Source: Isoetes taiwanensis (taxonomy: Eukaryota; Streptophyta; Lycopodiopsida; Isoetales; Isoetaceae). Taken from it: a stretch of DNA of 64,000 nucleotides. The first letter of the stretch is position 1; each line of letters starts with the position of its first letter. The position numbers and the translations under genes are program-made. A model generated the notes under the pieces. That model saw only the letters and a list, made by a program, of their open reading frames with translations, searched no databases and was not told where the DNA came from. Location: NCBI GenBank assembly GCA_021234155.1, contig JAJEKV010000012.1, positions 7,051,650 through 7,115,649 of the forward strand, given 5' to 3'. Shown here one piece after another: positions 20,320 to 32,483 of this stretch.

Positions 20320-21600
20320 GTGATTAAGTCAACAATTTTACTTGAGAATAAATGGGTCTTCTGAAATTTATCAAAGGTCCTTATCTGATTAAGGTAGATT
20401 TTAAGAGCATTAACTTCTTATCACTAAATTGACATTGACTAAAGCAGTAAGAGTTCATGGCCCTCGCATTAAAGGCTAATCTCATTTATATGAAGTCTAT
20501 TTTCTTTCCTTTTCCATATGTTCAATATATTTGGTATTTTAGTATATTTAACCCAGAAAGGACAAAGTTGGCTCGCCATTAAAGGAATCATATGTAAGTA
20601 CGATATGTATAGAAGCACCTATCTTTAGAAGCATTGTACTTGCATGCTCCATAAACCTCCAATTGTGACGATTTTTATGAATCTGGCCTTTGGAATTTGG
20701 ATCTTCATTGCCATAGAATCAACGGGCCTAGTCACTGTTCACTCTATTATAGGCAACTTTGCGGTAAAATAACAGAGTCAAATTTGAAAGGAAAATGGAA
20801 CTTTAAGCAATCAGATACATTTTTTTCAACCTTCACAACCTTCCTTTCAATACGCAATACACATTGGTAAATATTTTGATTCAAATGTTGAGGAATATAT
20901 TCACTGTTCACACAACATTTGACAGAACCATTGTAGATTCGTTGACCTGAATACATCAAAATAAGCTTCAAATCTGTTGGCGACTTTGATTACCAGGCAC
21001 CATTCCCAATCATCCTTCAGTTCATTGGTTTGCTCCTCTGTATAGAATTCTGCATTCTTAATGTCATCGGGCCAATGAGATTGTACTTTCTAATATCATC
21101 GCCCATGGCTTAATGTGGTTGGACCATAGTAGCATGTCCAAAAGCAAAATTTTCATATGGGTTTAGTGCTTGTATTTATTCAGCGTAAATAACCTAGGCA
21201 GAACTCACAAAATTTTTACCCTAGGTTACTTGTTCACATTCACACCATCATTCACAGTCTATAGCCTGTATGCCTTTATGTATTCACTCTATACAGCTCA
21301 GATATCCAACCTTGGTACGTGTCTGAATTTAATCTCCCCATTGACTGCAAAACCTGTTAATATAACATGAATTTTTCTTTCAAAATTCTATCATAATTCA
21401 TGCAAAAATGACCCTTTTATAGTTCCAATAGCAAGCCTAATTGGCTTTAGATCTACCTTTGGTTCATGTGTAGCCTTAGATTTATGCACAGTTATGCACA
21501 CTAGATTATATCATCACAAGTTTATGCAGTATACTATTTAGACAAAAGTTAGAAGTAAGATTATAGCATCACAAGTTTATGCAGTATATTATAAGTAACT
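20320..21600. other. AT-rich non-coding stretch
   Basis: No gene is recognised. A short direct repeat 'ATCACAAGTTTATGCAGTAT' occurs at about 21514 and 21568. Confidence 0.5.
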
Positions 21601-21980
21601 TATATAATGCCTGTCATTGTGCACGTCTTCCTGAATTTGCTGGCGCATGTCCACTGGTTTGACATAAGAAACATATCATTAACATATTAAAAAGGATCCA
21701 GGACTTACATTTTTTTATGAACAAGGATCTGTACGAATAGTTATGCTTTGAAAATAAACCTGCTATAACAAACAATGGCACCGTAATGGATCCAACTGAT
21801 GCAAGTGAATTGTGCAAGAAGATGAATGTGGCAAACCAGATCCCTATCCAGGGAGACCAAGAGGTGTCAAAAATTTCTGAAATACAAGCTTGAATCAATC
21901 TCAGCATAATGCACAAGCCTCAAAAACAATCCTCTAATGACTGAAATATCTCTGCAGCAGATTCTACGAATGAAGTGGCT

Positions 21981-23828
21981 TTAAACACAAAAATAACGTA
22001 CTTTACGCCCATGTCCTTCCTTTCTACAGTTCACTACTCTTAAGAGACAATCCCAAGATTGCCATCGTCTCTCATCGTAAGAAATCTCAAAACATTCTTG
22101 CCTTTTCTTGTTTGATGATTTCAGCCATGTTAGTTTCACCTTTCTATCTGCTTCATTGACTGCAGTAACTATAGCATACCAGCAACCATCATATGAACTT
22201 AAATGAGGAGCAATGCCATGTTTCACTGCTTGAACTGCAACCACGTCACCTTCTAAAGGCCAAACTGGAATGTTCCCAACTTTATGTAACTGTAAAAGTC
22301 TCTCTGGTAGTTTACTGGTCATAGTTTCAAATGCAATAGTCCTCTTATCTCTGCCTTCCCTTAGTGGCAGCATGCATACCTCTCGAAGAATGTGCCGAAC
22401 AGGCAAGATTGATTCATGGTCAAAAGGCTCCATTCCTTCTGCTAGGATAGGCATCCCACTTGACTCGTCAAGTTGGATTCCATCCGCCATACAACAATAT
22501 CTATAATAGTCAGCTGCAAAGAAAACATTGGTTTCAAGCCCCTGTTTATGGGTAAAAACATACCTCATCTTCCCATACCATTGGCCATCACTTACATTTT
22601 CATTGCAGACTACCATCGTGTCACCCCTTCTAAAGATTGATCCCTTGAGCATAATTGCCCGATATTCTAAAACTTCACTTTTTGGCAATTCTGACAAATT
22701 GTAAGCATTTTTCAATGCAATTGACTCTTCTTGTATGCACTCTCTTTTCTCCCCATATCCTATGAGTACACCTTTTTTTGAAATTGATTCTCTCCAATCA
22801 GTCATTCCATATCTCCTGTAAGCAGCCCACATATCCATAGCCGTGGTCTGAGACTTTGCACAAAGAACACCTATAGACATATTATTTTGCTCAACATGAC
22901 TTAATACTGCTTTAAACCATGCATCAAGACGCTCAGAAGGAGGCAACATTCCATCACTATCTAATGCCTTCATACGATAGATTTTAGAAAATAGAAGGCG
23001 GTTTTCGACCCGAGCATAAGTCAACTCCATTTCTTTCTTGTTTGTCGGCATCTCTATTAACCTACCAAAGGTGCTTTCAAAGAAGTAGCACCAAGTTGTA
23101 TCCGGTGGACCAATCACCTCAATATCATCTAAAATATGGCATTCCCCTGCCATGTGCTCCAAGGGAGCTGCATTTGGTCCTGAAAGTTCATTCCAACGTA
23201 AACGCCAAGATTGCAGCAAGGCCTTTGCCACCTCTACAGTTCGTGTGGACCAGCCATTAGTTCTTGCATAATCGTAAAATATCCGTGTCAAATCTGTTGC
23301 AATTTGGGAGATTGCAAACTCTGTATCACTAACCAAATCTGAAGCCACATAATCTGCATACCACTGACAATAAACTTGATGTTCTTGAGCTTTGAAAAAA
23401 CCAAATCATCGGAATGGATCCTTTGGATACCGACCAGATTTCATGCGATGAGTTCTTGCACAAATCATCATCTCTAGCCTATCCATTGCAATCTTTTCGT
23501 GCCCTGCTGCTTTAATCTGATAAAAAATCCTCTTATTAGATTTGCATAAGAGATTTAAAGCTACGGTGTGCATAGAATCCACTATGGAATGATGAAGTAG
23601 ATCAAATCCATACAAATGATACAATTGTAAGAACATACTACTGCCCCGAACACCTGTATTCCGAGCTGCATTAGGGACACCATCCTTCAGTTTTTCAATG
23701 GCACCAAGAACATGATCCATTGTTTTTCTCTCACTTGGAAGACGTGTTTTCTTCAACAAATCTACATAATAATACCTACCATCTGGGGCAATAGGCAATA
23801 CAAGATCACAACGTCTACATGGAACCTT
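21981..23828 (-). pseudogene. tnp2-type transposase, C-terminal exon (one in-frame stop)
   Basis: The exon begins after a TTTATGTAG acceptor near 23829. It encodes 'CRRCDLVLP' (zinc-type C-x2-C), then 'GVRGSSMFLQLYHLYGFDLLHHSIVDSMHTVALN', matching the G-(I/V)-x-G-x-S and D-x-M-H motifs of tnp2/Plavaka transposases. A TGA at 23406-23408 interrupts a frame that then stays open for 455 codons to 21981. That last part holds an all-alpha region and a C-terminal beta-rich module ('GCWYAIVTAVN', 'KLTWLKSSN') of Tudor/BAH-like look that I cannot name. The protein would cut and join transposon ends. Apart from one stop it could be functional. Confidence 0.75.
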
Positions 23829-23929
23829 TCCTCCTACATAAAATTAAAGAAAGTCTGAAAATTAGTAAGATAAAACATCCAAAATCGGGAAATCAGCAAG
23901 TGCATACTTTAAATAGTGGGATATTCTCA

Positions 23930-24999
23930 CCTGAAGATAGCTTTAGAATCTCACATTGAGCTGGATGATCTGCTGTAATGGCATATAATATGCACCGTTG
24001 GTAGAAAACTTGCTGCAATCCAAGATTTATAGCATTGCCATCAAGCGCATGATTTACTCTCTTCCCCGTCATGAAAAGGTCACGCAACTCCGCCACAAGT
24101 GGTTCCAAGAATGGATGTAGGCTGTCAGTTCCAGGTATGATGCTCTCTTTAGGGATAAAGAGTACAGGAAAAGTAAGTTCCTTCATTGCTCGCCCCTCGT
24201 CTCTACCACCATTTAGAGCAACAAGGCGGATGACCCCGCTGCTCCTTATTGTGCTTCTAGTTGATTGAAAGCCATCCCAATGCAATAATAAGGCTAAATT
24301 ACGAGGATCACCATAAGTATCAGTTCTTTGATATTTTTCTTGCCTTAAACATTGAGGGCATGTTACAACGTAAGAATTATTTGAGCTGTCAAACTCTCCT
24401 TTCAAGAAACATTCATCCCTTTCCGTCAATGGCCAAGTTTTCATGATATTCTGACAATGCTTACAAATAATTGGCAATTCCCACTTCAAATCTGGATTCC
24501 AAAAATATTGCAGTTCTCTCCATCTCCTTGCATGCCAACATTCTCTAATTATAGCCGGTCTTTCATCAACTTGTTTGCCCAACCAACTGTCTCGTTGACG
24601 CCAATGCTCAAGATCGCTATAGGCTATGGATTTACTTGAGCACCTCAGCTTCATAATATTCCCAATGGGATTGTACAAAAACACCAAAGCATCCTTTCGA
24701 GTTTTGCCACATATCGTACAAGTTTCGTGCTCAAGACATTTCAAAGATTTTTGTAAAGTGCCATCCCTCTTTCTCTTACACATGCAAGTCAAAATGGCAC
24801 CATCTGTTATAGTTCTAAATCTGTAAGTCGGCTCATCTTGGTTATGTATGCAAATGGCGTGCCTCTCTAATCTTGGAAGACCCATTGACTGGTACAAATT
24901 TTTCATGCATTTGAAACTTGTTGGCACCTTAAATCCATTTACCATCCCGTTCCAAGAGCCTCTATCAGCAATTATAGATGCTAAGCATTTCCTACCTTT
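23930..24999 (-). CDS. tnp2-type transposase, catalytic exon
   Basis: The exon is about 350 codons long, from an AGGTAG acceptor near 24999 to a CAG|GTGAGA donor near 23930. It contains paired C-x2-C motifs ('CTICGKTRKD', 'CKHCQNI', 'CPQCLRQ'), then 'LLLHWDGFQSTRS' (first catalytic Asp region, D-G-F), 'FPVLFIPKESIIPGTDSLHPFLEPLVAEL' and 'ADHPAQ' near the end. These are the landmarks of the tnp2/Plavaka DDE core. The intron to the next exon is about 100 bp with consensus ends. Confidence 0.8.
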
Positions 25000-25352
25000 A
25001 CCTTAAAAAAGCAAACTTAGCAAGTCATCTTGAAGCTTTTCAGATGCACTATGCAAATCCAAATATCCCCGAACATTCAAGCAGCTGCTGATCTAACCCT
25101 GCAGTATCCATTTGATGGCTTTCCTCACCACACGTAGAGCTTGGCTCATTTCCTCTAGGAATTTTATCATGTTCACAAAACTTGTCGAATGTATCGTCCA
25201 CATGAATCCATAGAACACGGTAACAACTCACCATGTAAATCGGCGCATTCTTGCAATGGCTCATCATGTCCGTAGGGGCTCATCATGTCCTGTCAAATTG
25301 TGTTCCAAAGAGTTGACTAGGTCCGCTGCCATCCAATCGGCTTTCTTTGCAT
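25000..25352 (-). pseudogene. Decayed middle section of the tnp2-type transposase
   Basis: Short frames carry coding-like text such as 'VDDTFDKFCEHDK' and 'DLHSASEKLQDDLLS' in different frames. The region joins the N-terminal zinc-binding exon to the catalytic exon and contains stops and a 14-bp local duplication (CTCATCATGTCC at 25260-25290). Confidence 0.5.
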
Positions 25353-25754
25353 TTATCGGACCGCTAGGCTGTTTTTGAAATGTATATCCAGTTTATTAGA
25401 AGGCAGATGCTCCTGCAAATCTGTCAAAGAAATGTTTTGCATATTCGTCTTGACACTTTTAAGATGTTTCATGTAACCAAAATTGCTAAATGGCACACCA
25501 TTCGGGCATTTACTAATGCAAATATCACATGAACATGTTACAGCACCACCACGTTCTATCCTTCTACTTAATTTCTTTCCAAGGTATTTCGTACACTTAT
25601 TATTATGAGACCGGTACCTTTGCCTACTAAGCAAGCAACCATCTGGTTTAATTTTACGCAAAAGCGACACACTTGCATATAAGTTTAGGTAAGTGGCGAT
25701 CTCCCATGCTTGATTATGTCGCGATAAAGCGAAAGACAATCGCTTACCGATCAA
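25353..25754 (-). CDS. tnp2-type transposase, N-terminal exon
   Basis: A 133-codon frame contains the Cys cluster 'CSCDICISKCPNGVPF' followed by 'GYMKHL', which resembles the N-terminal zinc-binding domain found in front of tnp2/Plavaka cores. The beginning is basic ('KIKPDGCLLSRQRYRSHNNKC'-type, split by spacing). It probably binds transposon ends. The start codon is uncertain because upstream exons may exist. Confidence 0.55.
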   Translation of the reverse strand: MIGKRLSFALSRHNQAWEIATYLNLYASVSLLRKIKPDGCLLSRQRYRSHNNKCTKYLGKKLSRRIERGGAVTCSCDICISKCPNGVPFSNFGYMKHLKSVKTNMQNISLTDLQEHLPSNKLDIHFKNSLAVR

Positions 25755-25778
25755 GTTCAGCGGCAGGTTGTATTAGTT

Positions 25779-26192
25779 GAGATGCACTGCCAAATGAAGT
25801 AGAAGCTTTGCATCTATCTCTGGAAACCAGTAAATGCATTTAAATCAGTAATCAAAAGCAATGCGCAGACTGGAAACTCTATCTCTTTTGCAGGTGAATG
25901 CACCATAAAATGTCTGTTGAGATGCATTGCCAAATGAAGTAGAAGTTTTTCATCTATCTCTAAAAATCACTAAATGCATTTATGTCAGTACTCAAAAGCA
26001 ATGCACAGAGTGGAAACTCTATCTCTTTTGCAAGTGAATGCACATAAAATGTCTGTTGAGATGCACTGCCAAATGAAGCAGAAATTTTGCATCTATCTCT
26101 GAAAAGTAATGCATTTAAATAAGTAATCAAAAGTAATGTGCAGACTGGAAACTCTTATCTCTCTTTTGGTGAATGCACATAAAATGTCTGCA
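25779..26192 (-). repeat. Three tandem 139-140-bp repeats upstream of the transposase
   Basis: Units begin at 25779, 25919 and 26058, each with 'GAGATGCACTGCCAAATGAA' or a one-base variant. They share 'CATTTAAAT/TATGTCAGTA' and 'CTGGAAACTCTATCTCTTTT' blocks. They lie directly upstream of the transposase N-terminal exon and could be subterminal transposase-binding repeats or a promoter array. Confidence 0.85.
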
Positions 26193-26501
26193 TGTTCTTT
26201 TGATAATTGAGGATGGCCGCATTGATGGATCAGCTGAGAAGCTGTCTCTTATGTCTGGCCTTCCAATAATGAGTATTAACTACAGTAATGCATCTATTAT
26301 ATCTACTTGGGAACAAAAGCGTTAATCAACAACTTAAAGCAAAGCAGACCAAAAAAATACCTGTGAATCAGTGATTACAAGCAGATGGGTGGTAGGTTAC
26401 CACGAGCATGCTTCATCTGCATCCTTCGAGCCCTAATCCAGCATATCCGATGTGTTCAATGCCCTAATCCGGCTTGTTCGATGTCCGACAGGAAAAAAAA
26501 A
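26193..26501. other. Spacer, no gene seen
   Basis: A short direct repeat around 'CCCTAATCC(A/G)GC' with 'TCCGATGT' occurs at 26430-26482. Nothing else is evident. Confidence 0.5.
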
Positions 26502-26935
26502 GGGAAAATTCCAAATATACCCCTCAAGTTTGTGAAAATTCCAAAAATACCCTCCAAATGAAGAGCAATTTTGGAAAAAAGGTAATAGAGTTTTTGTTGC
26601 TCCTCAAATGCAAAAGTTGTCTTCACAAACATTATAGATCACAAGAGGATCTTCCGAACGACATCAAATTCATCAAAATCGGAGTTGAAATTCACAAGTT
26701 ATGCTCATTTATGTCATTTTTTATAGCACTTACTTAAAACACTATAACTTGAAGATTCCAACTCCGTTTTTGACGACTCTACTGCTATTGGATAGCGCTC
26801 ACTCATATCTATAACATTTGTGAAGGACACTTTTTTAGTTGATTGATCACAAAAAAGTTATTGCCATTTGAGCTAAATTTCTAGGGGTATTTTTGGAATA
26901 TTTGTAAACTTGAGGGGTATATTTGGAATTTTCCC
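26502..26935. mobile_element. 434-bp MITE with ~30-bp terminal inverted repeats
   Basis: The ends GGGAAAATTCCAAATATACC (26502) and its complement (ending 26935) extend as matching arms of roughly 30 bp. A second, diverged arm copy ('AAAATTCCAAAAATACCC', 26535) mirrors 'GGGGTATTTTTGGAATATTT' at 26884. The element sits in A-runs on both sides, so a target-site duplication cannot be defined. There is no coding capacity. The superfamily is not assigned. Confidence 0.85.
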
Positions 26936-27050
26936 AAAAAAAAAACAAAAAAAAAATATTTCCAATAATTCAATAGTGAATGGCTATTGGCACCATGAAA
27001 TCCTAAGAATAGCAAGTGATGTCAATATGACTTCCACAAATTTTTTGAGC

Positions 27051-27890
27051 TCTTTTGTTGTCTACACCATGCACGAGAGGGCGACAATGCTTTAACCCTT
27101 TGCAGTAATGCTTTGTAGTTTGTGATGCAAGTCTTTGTAAGTTAATACTGGGTCATGGGTAGGTTTGGTAATTGTTAGGTTTCCAAAATGTAATCATAGA
27201 CATGCTGTATCCTGCCTTATGAGTGATTTGAAAGTGGGTGAAGAAATCAAGTAATACTTAGCTCAATTAACTTCACATATATTAGTGCAGGCGTATATCT
27301 CCTCTACATTCTAATCAGTTTCAAAGAACCATGATAATAACATAACATGTAAATTGCGAGATGTTTGAAACAGTCGTGCCTCGAGGAACCCAACACTTGA
27401 AACGATTTCCTCACAACATGCATTTGTGTGGAGAATGGAGATTCTTGCAGTTCACTGCCAGGACATTTGTTTCATCACTAGGTGAACAAAATTGTTTTGA
27501 TTTGTATTGCTTTGCCAGATCATACCTCAGGCAGCTAGATGTTTGGAAGCTACATTATCATTATTATATTGGCGGTACATGCATAAGCATGGCCCTCGGA
27601 ATCATGAGCAGGAGTTCTCTTTACAATTAACTCCTTCACGGTCAGATCCTCCGGCAACGCATTATGCATAATAAAACTGCCCTGAGCCACGGTAATGATT
27701 CGCCGACAAGGCTCTATGATCATGTTTCAACAAGTGAACATGAAACCATTTCCTCTCAACTGATCACCATTGTAATGACTTACAAATTGTTTGAGCCCTC
27801 TTTGCTGTCTAGATCATGCACGAGAGGGCGCATTGCCATAACGCTTTGCAGTAATACTTTATAGTTTGTGATGCAAGTCTTTGTAAGTTT
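27051..27890 (+). repeat. Diverged direct duplication (~90-bp match, ~750 bp apart)
   Basis: 'GCACGAGAGGGCG' followed by a shared block ending 'TTTGTGATGCAAGTCTTTGT' occurs at 27072-27140 and again at 27821-27889. Weaker similarity continues between 27360-27420 and 27720-27760. No gene is recognised; short frames are probably chance. Confidence 0.6.
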
Positions 27891-27922
27891 GGTGATTTGC
27901 AAAACTTTCTCTTGGATATATG

Positions 27923-29694
27923 CAATGGGGCAAGTTTGAAACCGGTGCCCAAGGAGGATTTTTTTGTACTCCCTCTTGGACTCTTGCTTCGGACCCTCGA
28001 GAGAACCCTGCACGCAAGCTTTTGACCACTTCCAAAGTAGGAAAGGGTGCCAAAACCTAAACCCTACAGATTTAGTAGGGTTTAGGTATCAGGGCAACAA
28101 AACCACTGCATCTCCTAATCCCACCGTTCAAATTGTAGCTTATGTCACATGACACGTCTCTAAAATGAGAAAATGGACATCCACCGCACGGAATTGCTAA
28201 CCCCCAAATTTCCCCCTGTTCGACGTAGGGGCACGACGGGGAAATGGCATGTTCCACAGTTAAGCCTCTCTAGCGAGCTTGAAATGCAATTTTGACTTGA
28301 TGCATGAGTCCAAAGCATCCATTTTACTTTAGGGACCAACTAGTTATGGCCATCTATAACCAAACTCGGCTTGATATGGGGAACTATTCGACCTTCCGCC
28401 CAACGCACTCCCTGGCTAGTGTTGCTAGTCTAGACATAGCATGTACTTGGCAATCCGATGTTTGATCGTCCGTCTGCCCCTGACACACGTGTCCTAGGGG
28501 ACATTTGGCCCTCTGGATGCAACTGCACAGTCGAATCGTTGTTCCGTGCCTTCCTTGCATGCCCCGTCGCACGATGCCTAGCTTGTTACGAGCCATCGCA
28601 ATGGGGCAAGTTTGAAACCTGTGCCCAAGGAGGGTTTTTTTGTACTCCCTCTTGGAATCTTGCTTCGAACCCTCGAGAAAACCCTGCACGCAAGCTTTTG
28701 ACTTCCAAAGCAGGAAAGGGTGCCAAAACCTAAACCCTACAGATTTAGTAGGGTTTAGGTATCAGGGCATCAAAACCACTGCATCTCCTAATCCCACCGT
28801 TCAAATGGTAGCTCATATCACATGACACGTCTCTAAAATGAGAAAATGGACATCCACCGCACGGAATTGCTAACCCCCAAATTTCCCCCTTTTCGACGTA
28901 GGGGCACGACGGGGAAATGGCGTGTTCCATAGTTAAGCCTCTCTAGCGAGCTTGAAATGCAAGTTTGACTTGATGCATGAGTTCAAAGCATCCATTTTAC
29001 TTTAGGGACCAACTACTTATGACCATCTATAACGAAACTCGGCTTGATATGGGAAACTATTCGACCTTCCGCCCAATGCACTCCCTGGCTAGTGTTGCTA
29101 GTCTAGACATACCATGTACTTGGCAATTTGATGTTTGATCGTCCGTCTGCCCCTGAAACATGTGTCCTAGGGTAACTTTGGCCCTCCGGATGCAACTGCA
29201 CAGTCGAATCGTTGTTCCGTGCCTTCCTTCCGTCGCACGATGCCTAGTTTGTTACGAGCCATCGCAATGGGGCATGTTTGAAACCTGTGCCCAAGGAGGG
29301 TTTTTTTGTACTCCCTCTTGGAATCTTGCCTCGAACCCTCGAGAAAACCCTGCACGCAAGCTTTTGACCACTTCCAAAGCAAGAAAGGGTGCCAAAACCT
29401 AAACCCTACAGATTTAGTAGGGTTTAGGTATCAGGGCATCAAAACCACTGCATCTCCTAATCCCACCGTTCAAATGGTAGCTCATGTCACATGACACGTC
29501 TCTAAAATGAGAAAATGGACATCCACCGCACGGAATTGCTAACCCCCAAATTTCCCCCTTTTCGACGTAGGGGCACGACGGGGAAATGGCGTGTTTCACA
29601 GTTAAGCCTCTCTAGTGAGCTTGAAATGCAAGTTTGACTTGATGCATGATGCAATTTTCCTTTAGGGACCAACTACTTATGACCATCTATAACC
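27923..29694 (+). repeat. Tandem array of ~670-bp units (about 2.6 copies)
   Basis: Unit starts at 'CAATGGGGCAAGTTTGAAAC' (27923) recur at 28599 and 29264, giving periods of 676 and 665 bp; the third unit ends near 29694. The units are highly similar. Each carries an inverted pair CCTAAACCCTAC / GTAGGGTTTAGG around a 7-base loop, i.e. telomere-type heptamers in a hairpin (28056-28086, 28729-28759 and about 29398-29427). The open frames repeated in each unit on both strands are not recognised as protein families. Confidence 0.9.
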
Positions 29695-31505
29695 GGTATA
29701 GATTATTCTACAATCTCATGGATTGTAGAGTCCCACAAAAACCTATCAAAATAAAACATTATATGTTTATATTGATGTATACATATCCCTCATACTTGTT
29801 TATTTGAAGAAGACAAATAACACTCCTTGTTGTGCGTTAACTAACACTCCTTCACGCATATTAGTATAGACCTTTAGGGTGACACCACTTGAGAATGCAA
29901 AATCAAAATGTCCACAACTAGAAACCATGCCCATGAGGATTATAGTAGTGCAATATTGGCATAACATTCTTGCAAAGGAAAGGAAAGGAAAAAGCATCGT
30001 GAAGAAAGAGAAATCTTTGAAAATTCTGATGAGGTAAATCATAGCTCGGTTTTATTTTAATGTTTTCTTCTTTTTTTTTCTTTTCATGCTTTCCTGTATT
30101 ATGCACATTTGCGTAGAAATTTTTTGTCTCCATGCCCAGCCAAAACAGTTGCTGTTACAGGGTGTAAACAGTGGTGCAGATTTCAGAAGCAATGATATTG
30201 CAAGCACCAGCAATAATGCACAGAAGCCTCATGTTTTTAATTCTTCTTTACATGAGCCTGGTCAAGAATCCAAGCCTACATAAGTTGAAATATGGAAAAG
30301 ACGTTCTGTTGCTAAGCCTTTGAAGCTTGACCTGCCCAATCGGCCTCCAGTTCACCCGAATAAGCCTGCAGGGCATTGATGGCAGAATTCTACTGTTTGA
30401 ACTGCCAATACAACCAGCATTAATGCTTTGCATGTGGAAACTTGAAATTTCTGAAGGCAAATTGAAGGAGGTGATGTTAGGATTATAATTATGGGAACCT
30501 ATTTATATGGAGTGCAATCAGATGGCTTCTCTTAATAACAGAAGCACCTTGTGCTTGAATGTGAAGAATCAATTGCCATGCAATCAACATAAGCACTATT
30601 TTGCTTTCTTTAGACTAGGATGTGTCCTGGACCTACTGAATCCTTCAGCCAAAAACTTGTTGATCTTGACATGCCAACATTTGGAACCCTGTTTCAAGCC
30701 TATAGCTTGCATACCAAATGTTCCTTATCCCTGTGTAACTAGAACATACAAGAGACAACATCTCCCACGAGCTTTGTCACCTGAAACAAATCTTAAATAT
30801 AATATGACCAGCCAATGTTGTTGACGTCAATGTGGTACCAATGAATTTAAAAATTCATGCTGTGTCAAACAGTGGACATAGTAATTTGAATGCAACACAG
30901 ATAGAAGACATCACAATGGGCTATGAACTGTTCTTGAGGCTATTTATTCAAGATCGGGATGTACAAATTGTGCTGAATACAAAGCTCAATAGGCAGACCT
31001 ATGTGGCATCCACGAACCATCTTGACACTCAAATGTGTTATCATGAGAATGGAGTTCTAAAGCTCCAGTATTGGCAAAGCTGTAGGGCTCTGAGAGCCGT
31101 TTATTTGCTGCTGTAAAGGGGGTGTTTATCCCCTCTAACCTGCAACACGCACAGCTGGATTTGTGTTTCATTTTCTGATGTTACTTGGGGGCCATGCTTG
31201 GGAATGTGGTAAGCAATTCAAACTATCAATGCTGTAACCAATATGGATGGTGCGAATGCATTTCTGCTTACGGTGGCACTCACTAGATGCCAGAGCTAAT
31301 GCTGCTGCGGCCGCTAAGGAGGAGGTACACAAGAATAAACAATGGCCAACAGATATGAGAAGATCCAAAGATCTTGGAGAAATAAATACAGATTCAGTGA
31401 AAGAATCCACATACTGTACAAATCTCTGAATTTATCTATAACGTATGTTTGAATACGTGTAGATGTATGACCACTATATGAATGGCCCCTTTGATTTTGC
31501 AAAGC
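29695..31505. other. Spacer with coding-like scraps
   Basis: Around 30130-30360 the plus frames contain text such as 'ASTSNNAQKPHVFNSS' and 'PLKLDLPNRPPVHPNKPAGH' interrupted by stops, which suggests an old gene fragment. Near 31290 'ARANAAAAAKEEVHKNK' is coding-like. No family was recognised. Confidence 0.4.
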
Positions 31506-32483
31506 CTAGACCTTATTTTCTGGATCAGATGCTTTTGCCCGAAAACTTTTGTAGAACTTCATGGTCATAATGGATAGAATCGGTGATGATGCGACCAAAA
31601 GAAACAACAGTTTTGCCATGATAATAATGAAGGTATTCCTAAGTAACGAGATGGATCCATGGCAATCTAGATAAGATTTTGAAGAAAAAGCATGTGATGA
31701 TCCCTTAGAAGAAAGACCATCTTTGTTTCCTTGCTTCATTGTCATATAGAGTTCCAGCAACTCTAACAGATAATAAGTAGGTGCCTAGAGGACTAGCCAA
31801 AATTCCAACGTTATATAACGTTCCAAAGTACTTTAGGCCAAAAACCTCAGAGATGATAGCAAATACAACTGACATTGTGCCTCCGAAACACATGCCAATC
31901 AATATAGATCCTAGATACAGAGCTCCAGGAAGTGCAAATACAAGGTAGAGGTGTCCAAAAGACATGATTCGCAAAATCAGACTTAAGAAAAATGGCCTTG
32001 GCACGCCATATCTTTGCATGCAAATTTCTGAAATAAATCCAAACCCAACTCTGCCAAAGAAGTTCCAAATGCTAAGAAGGAATTGGAAAGTGGTTACCTA
32101 GTGCTGAGAATATCCTAATGAGGATCCAATTTGGCCCAAGTTGTCTATTGCCATGAGACCTGATCCAAGACCTGCAGTTGTTGTTGCAATAAAAACAATC
32201 CATAGGTCAATGCTCGTAAGCGCTTGGAGGATTGTATAGTCGTCTCCTCTCTTTGGTCTGTACCGTAATTCCTTATAGAACTTTGAGAGCAATTTCTTCA
32301 TACTCATTGACTTTACTGCTGTGTCTGATGCATCACTTGCATCATCTTTCATCACATCTTTGCCAGATTATGTGCTTCTAACCTTTTCTTTTGAATCTTT
32401 GTCCCCATTCAAGTCCCCATTTAGGACTTCACAGTTTTGAATATGGGACATTTGTGTTCCTTTAGGTGATCCGAACCTCATGG
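31506..32483 (-). pseudogene. Nodulin-like MFS transporter, C-terminal half, broken
   Basis: Minus-strand sequence matches the C-terminal half of plant nodulin-like/NFD4-type major facilitator proteins. Landmarks are 'GDDYTILQALTSIDLWIVFIATT', 'AIDNLGQIGSSLGY', 'SIWNFFGRVGFGFISE', 'FAIISEVFGLKYFGTLYNVG' and 'RVAGTLYDNEA', with several membrane helices. Disruptions are a TAA near 32373-32375, a TAG near 32098-32100 directly after 'SLGYSQH', and a frameshift near 31760. The N-terminal six helices are missing. The frame then ends with a last hydrophobic helix and a basic tail. It is not functional as it stands. Confidence 0.8.

Larger units (their letters stand above)
21981..25754 (-). mobile_element. 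tnp2/Plavaka-type (CACTA-like, CMC superfamily) DNA transposon coding region
   Basis: The minus strand carries one transposase gene of several exons, preceded upstream by three 139-bp repeats (25779-26192). I could not identify terminal inverted repeats or a target-site duplication, so element borders are unknown. The coding part is better preserved than most transposons in the window: one in-frame stop in the C-terminal 600 codons, and disruptions concentrated at 24999-25353. Confidence 0.75.

Noticed and set aside
21614-21916. Membrane transporter fragment on the minus strand
   Set aside because: One hydrophobic stretch is present, but no family motif could be matched.
23893-24945. KDZ-type transposase
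   Set aside because: Motifs DGF, PGTDSLHPFL, GVRGSS and DSMH fit tnp2/Plavaka better than KDZ.
28072-29599. Protein genes encoded by the repeated 61-codon frames
   Set aside because: The frames are repeated because the DNA unit is repeated; both strands are open and no family is recognised.
27923-29694. Interstitial telomere
   Set aside because: Only one or two heptamers per arm occur, in inverted pairs, within a 670-bp unit; there is no telomeric array.
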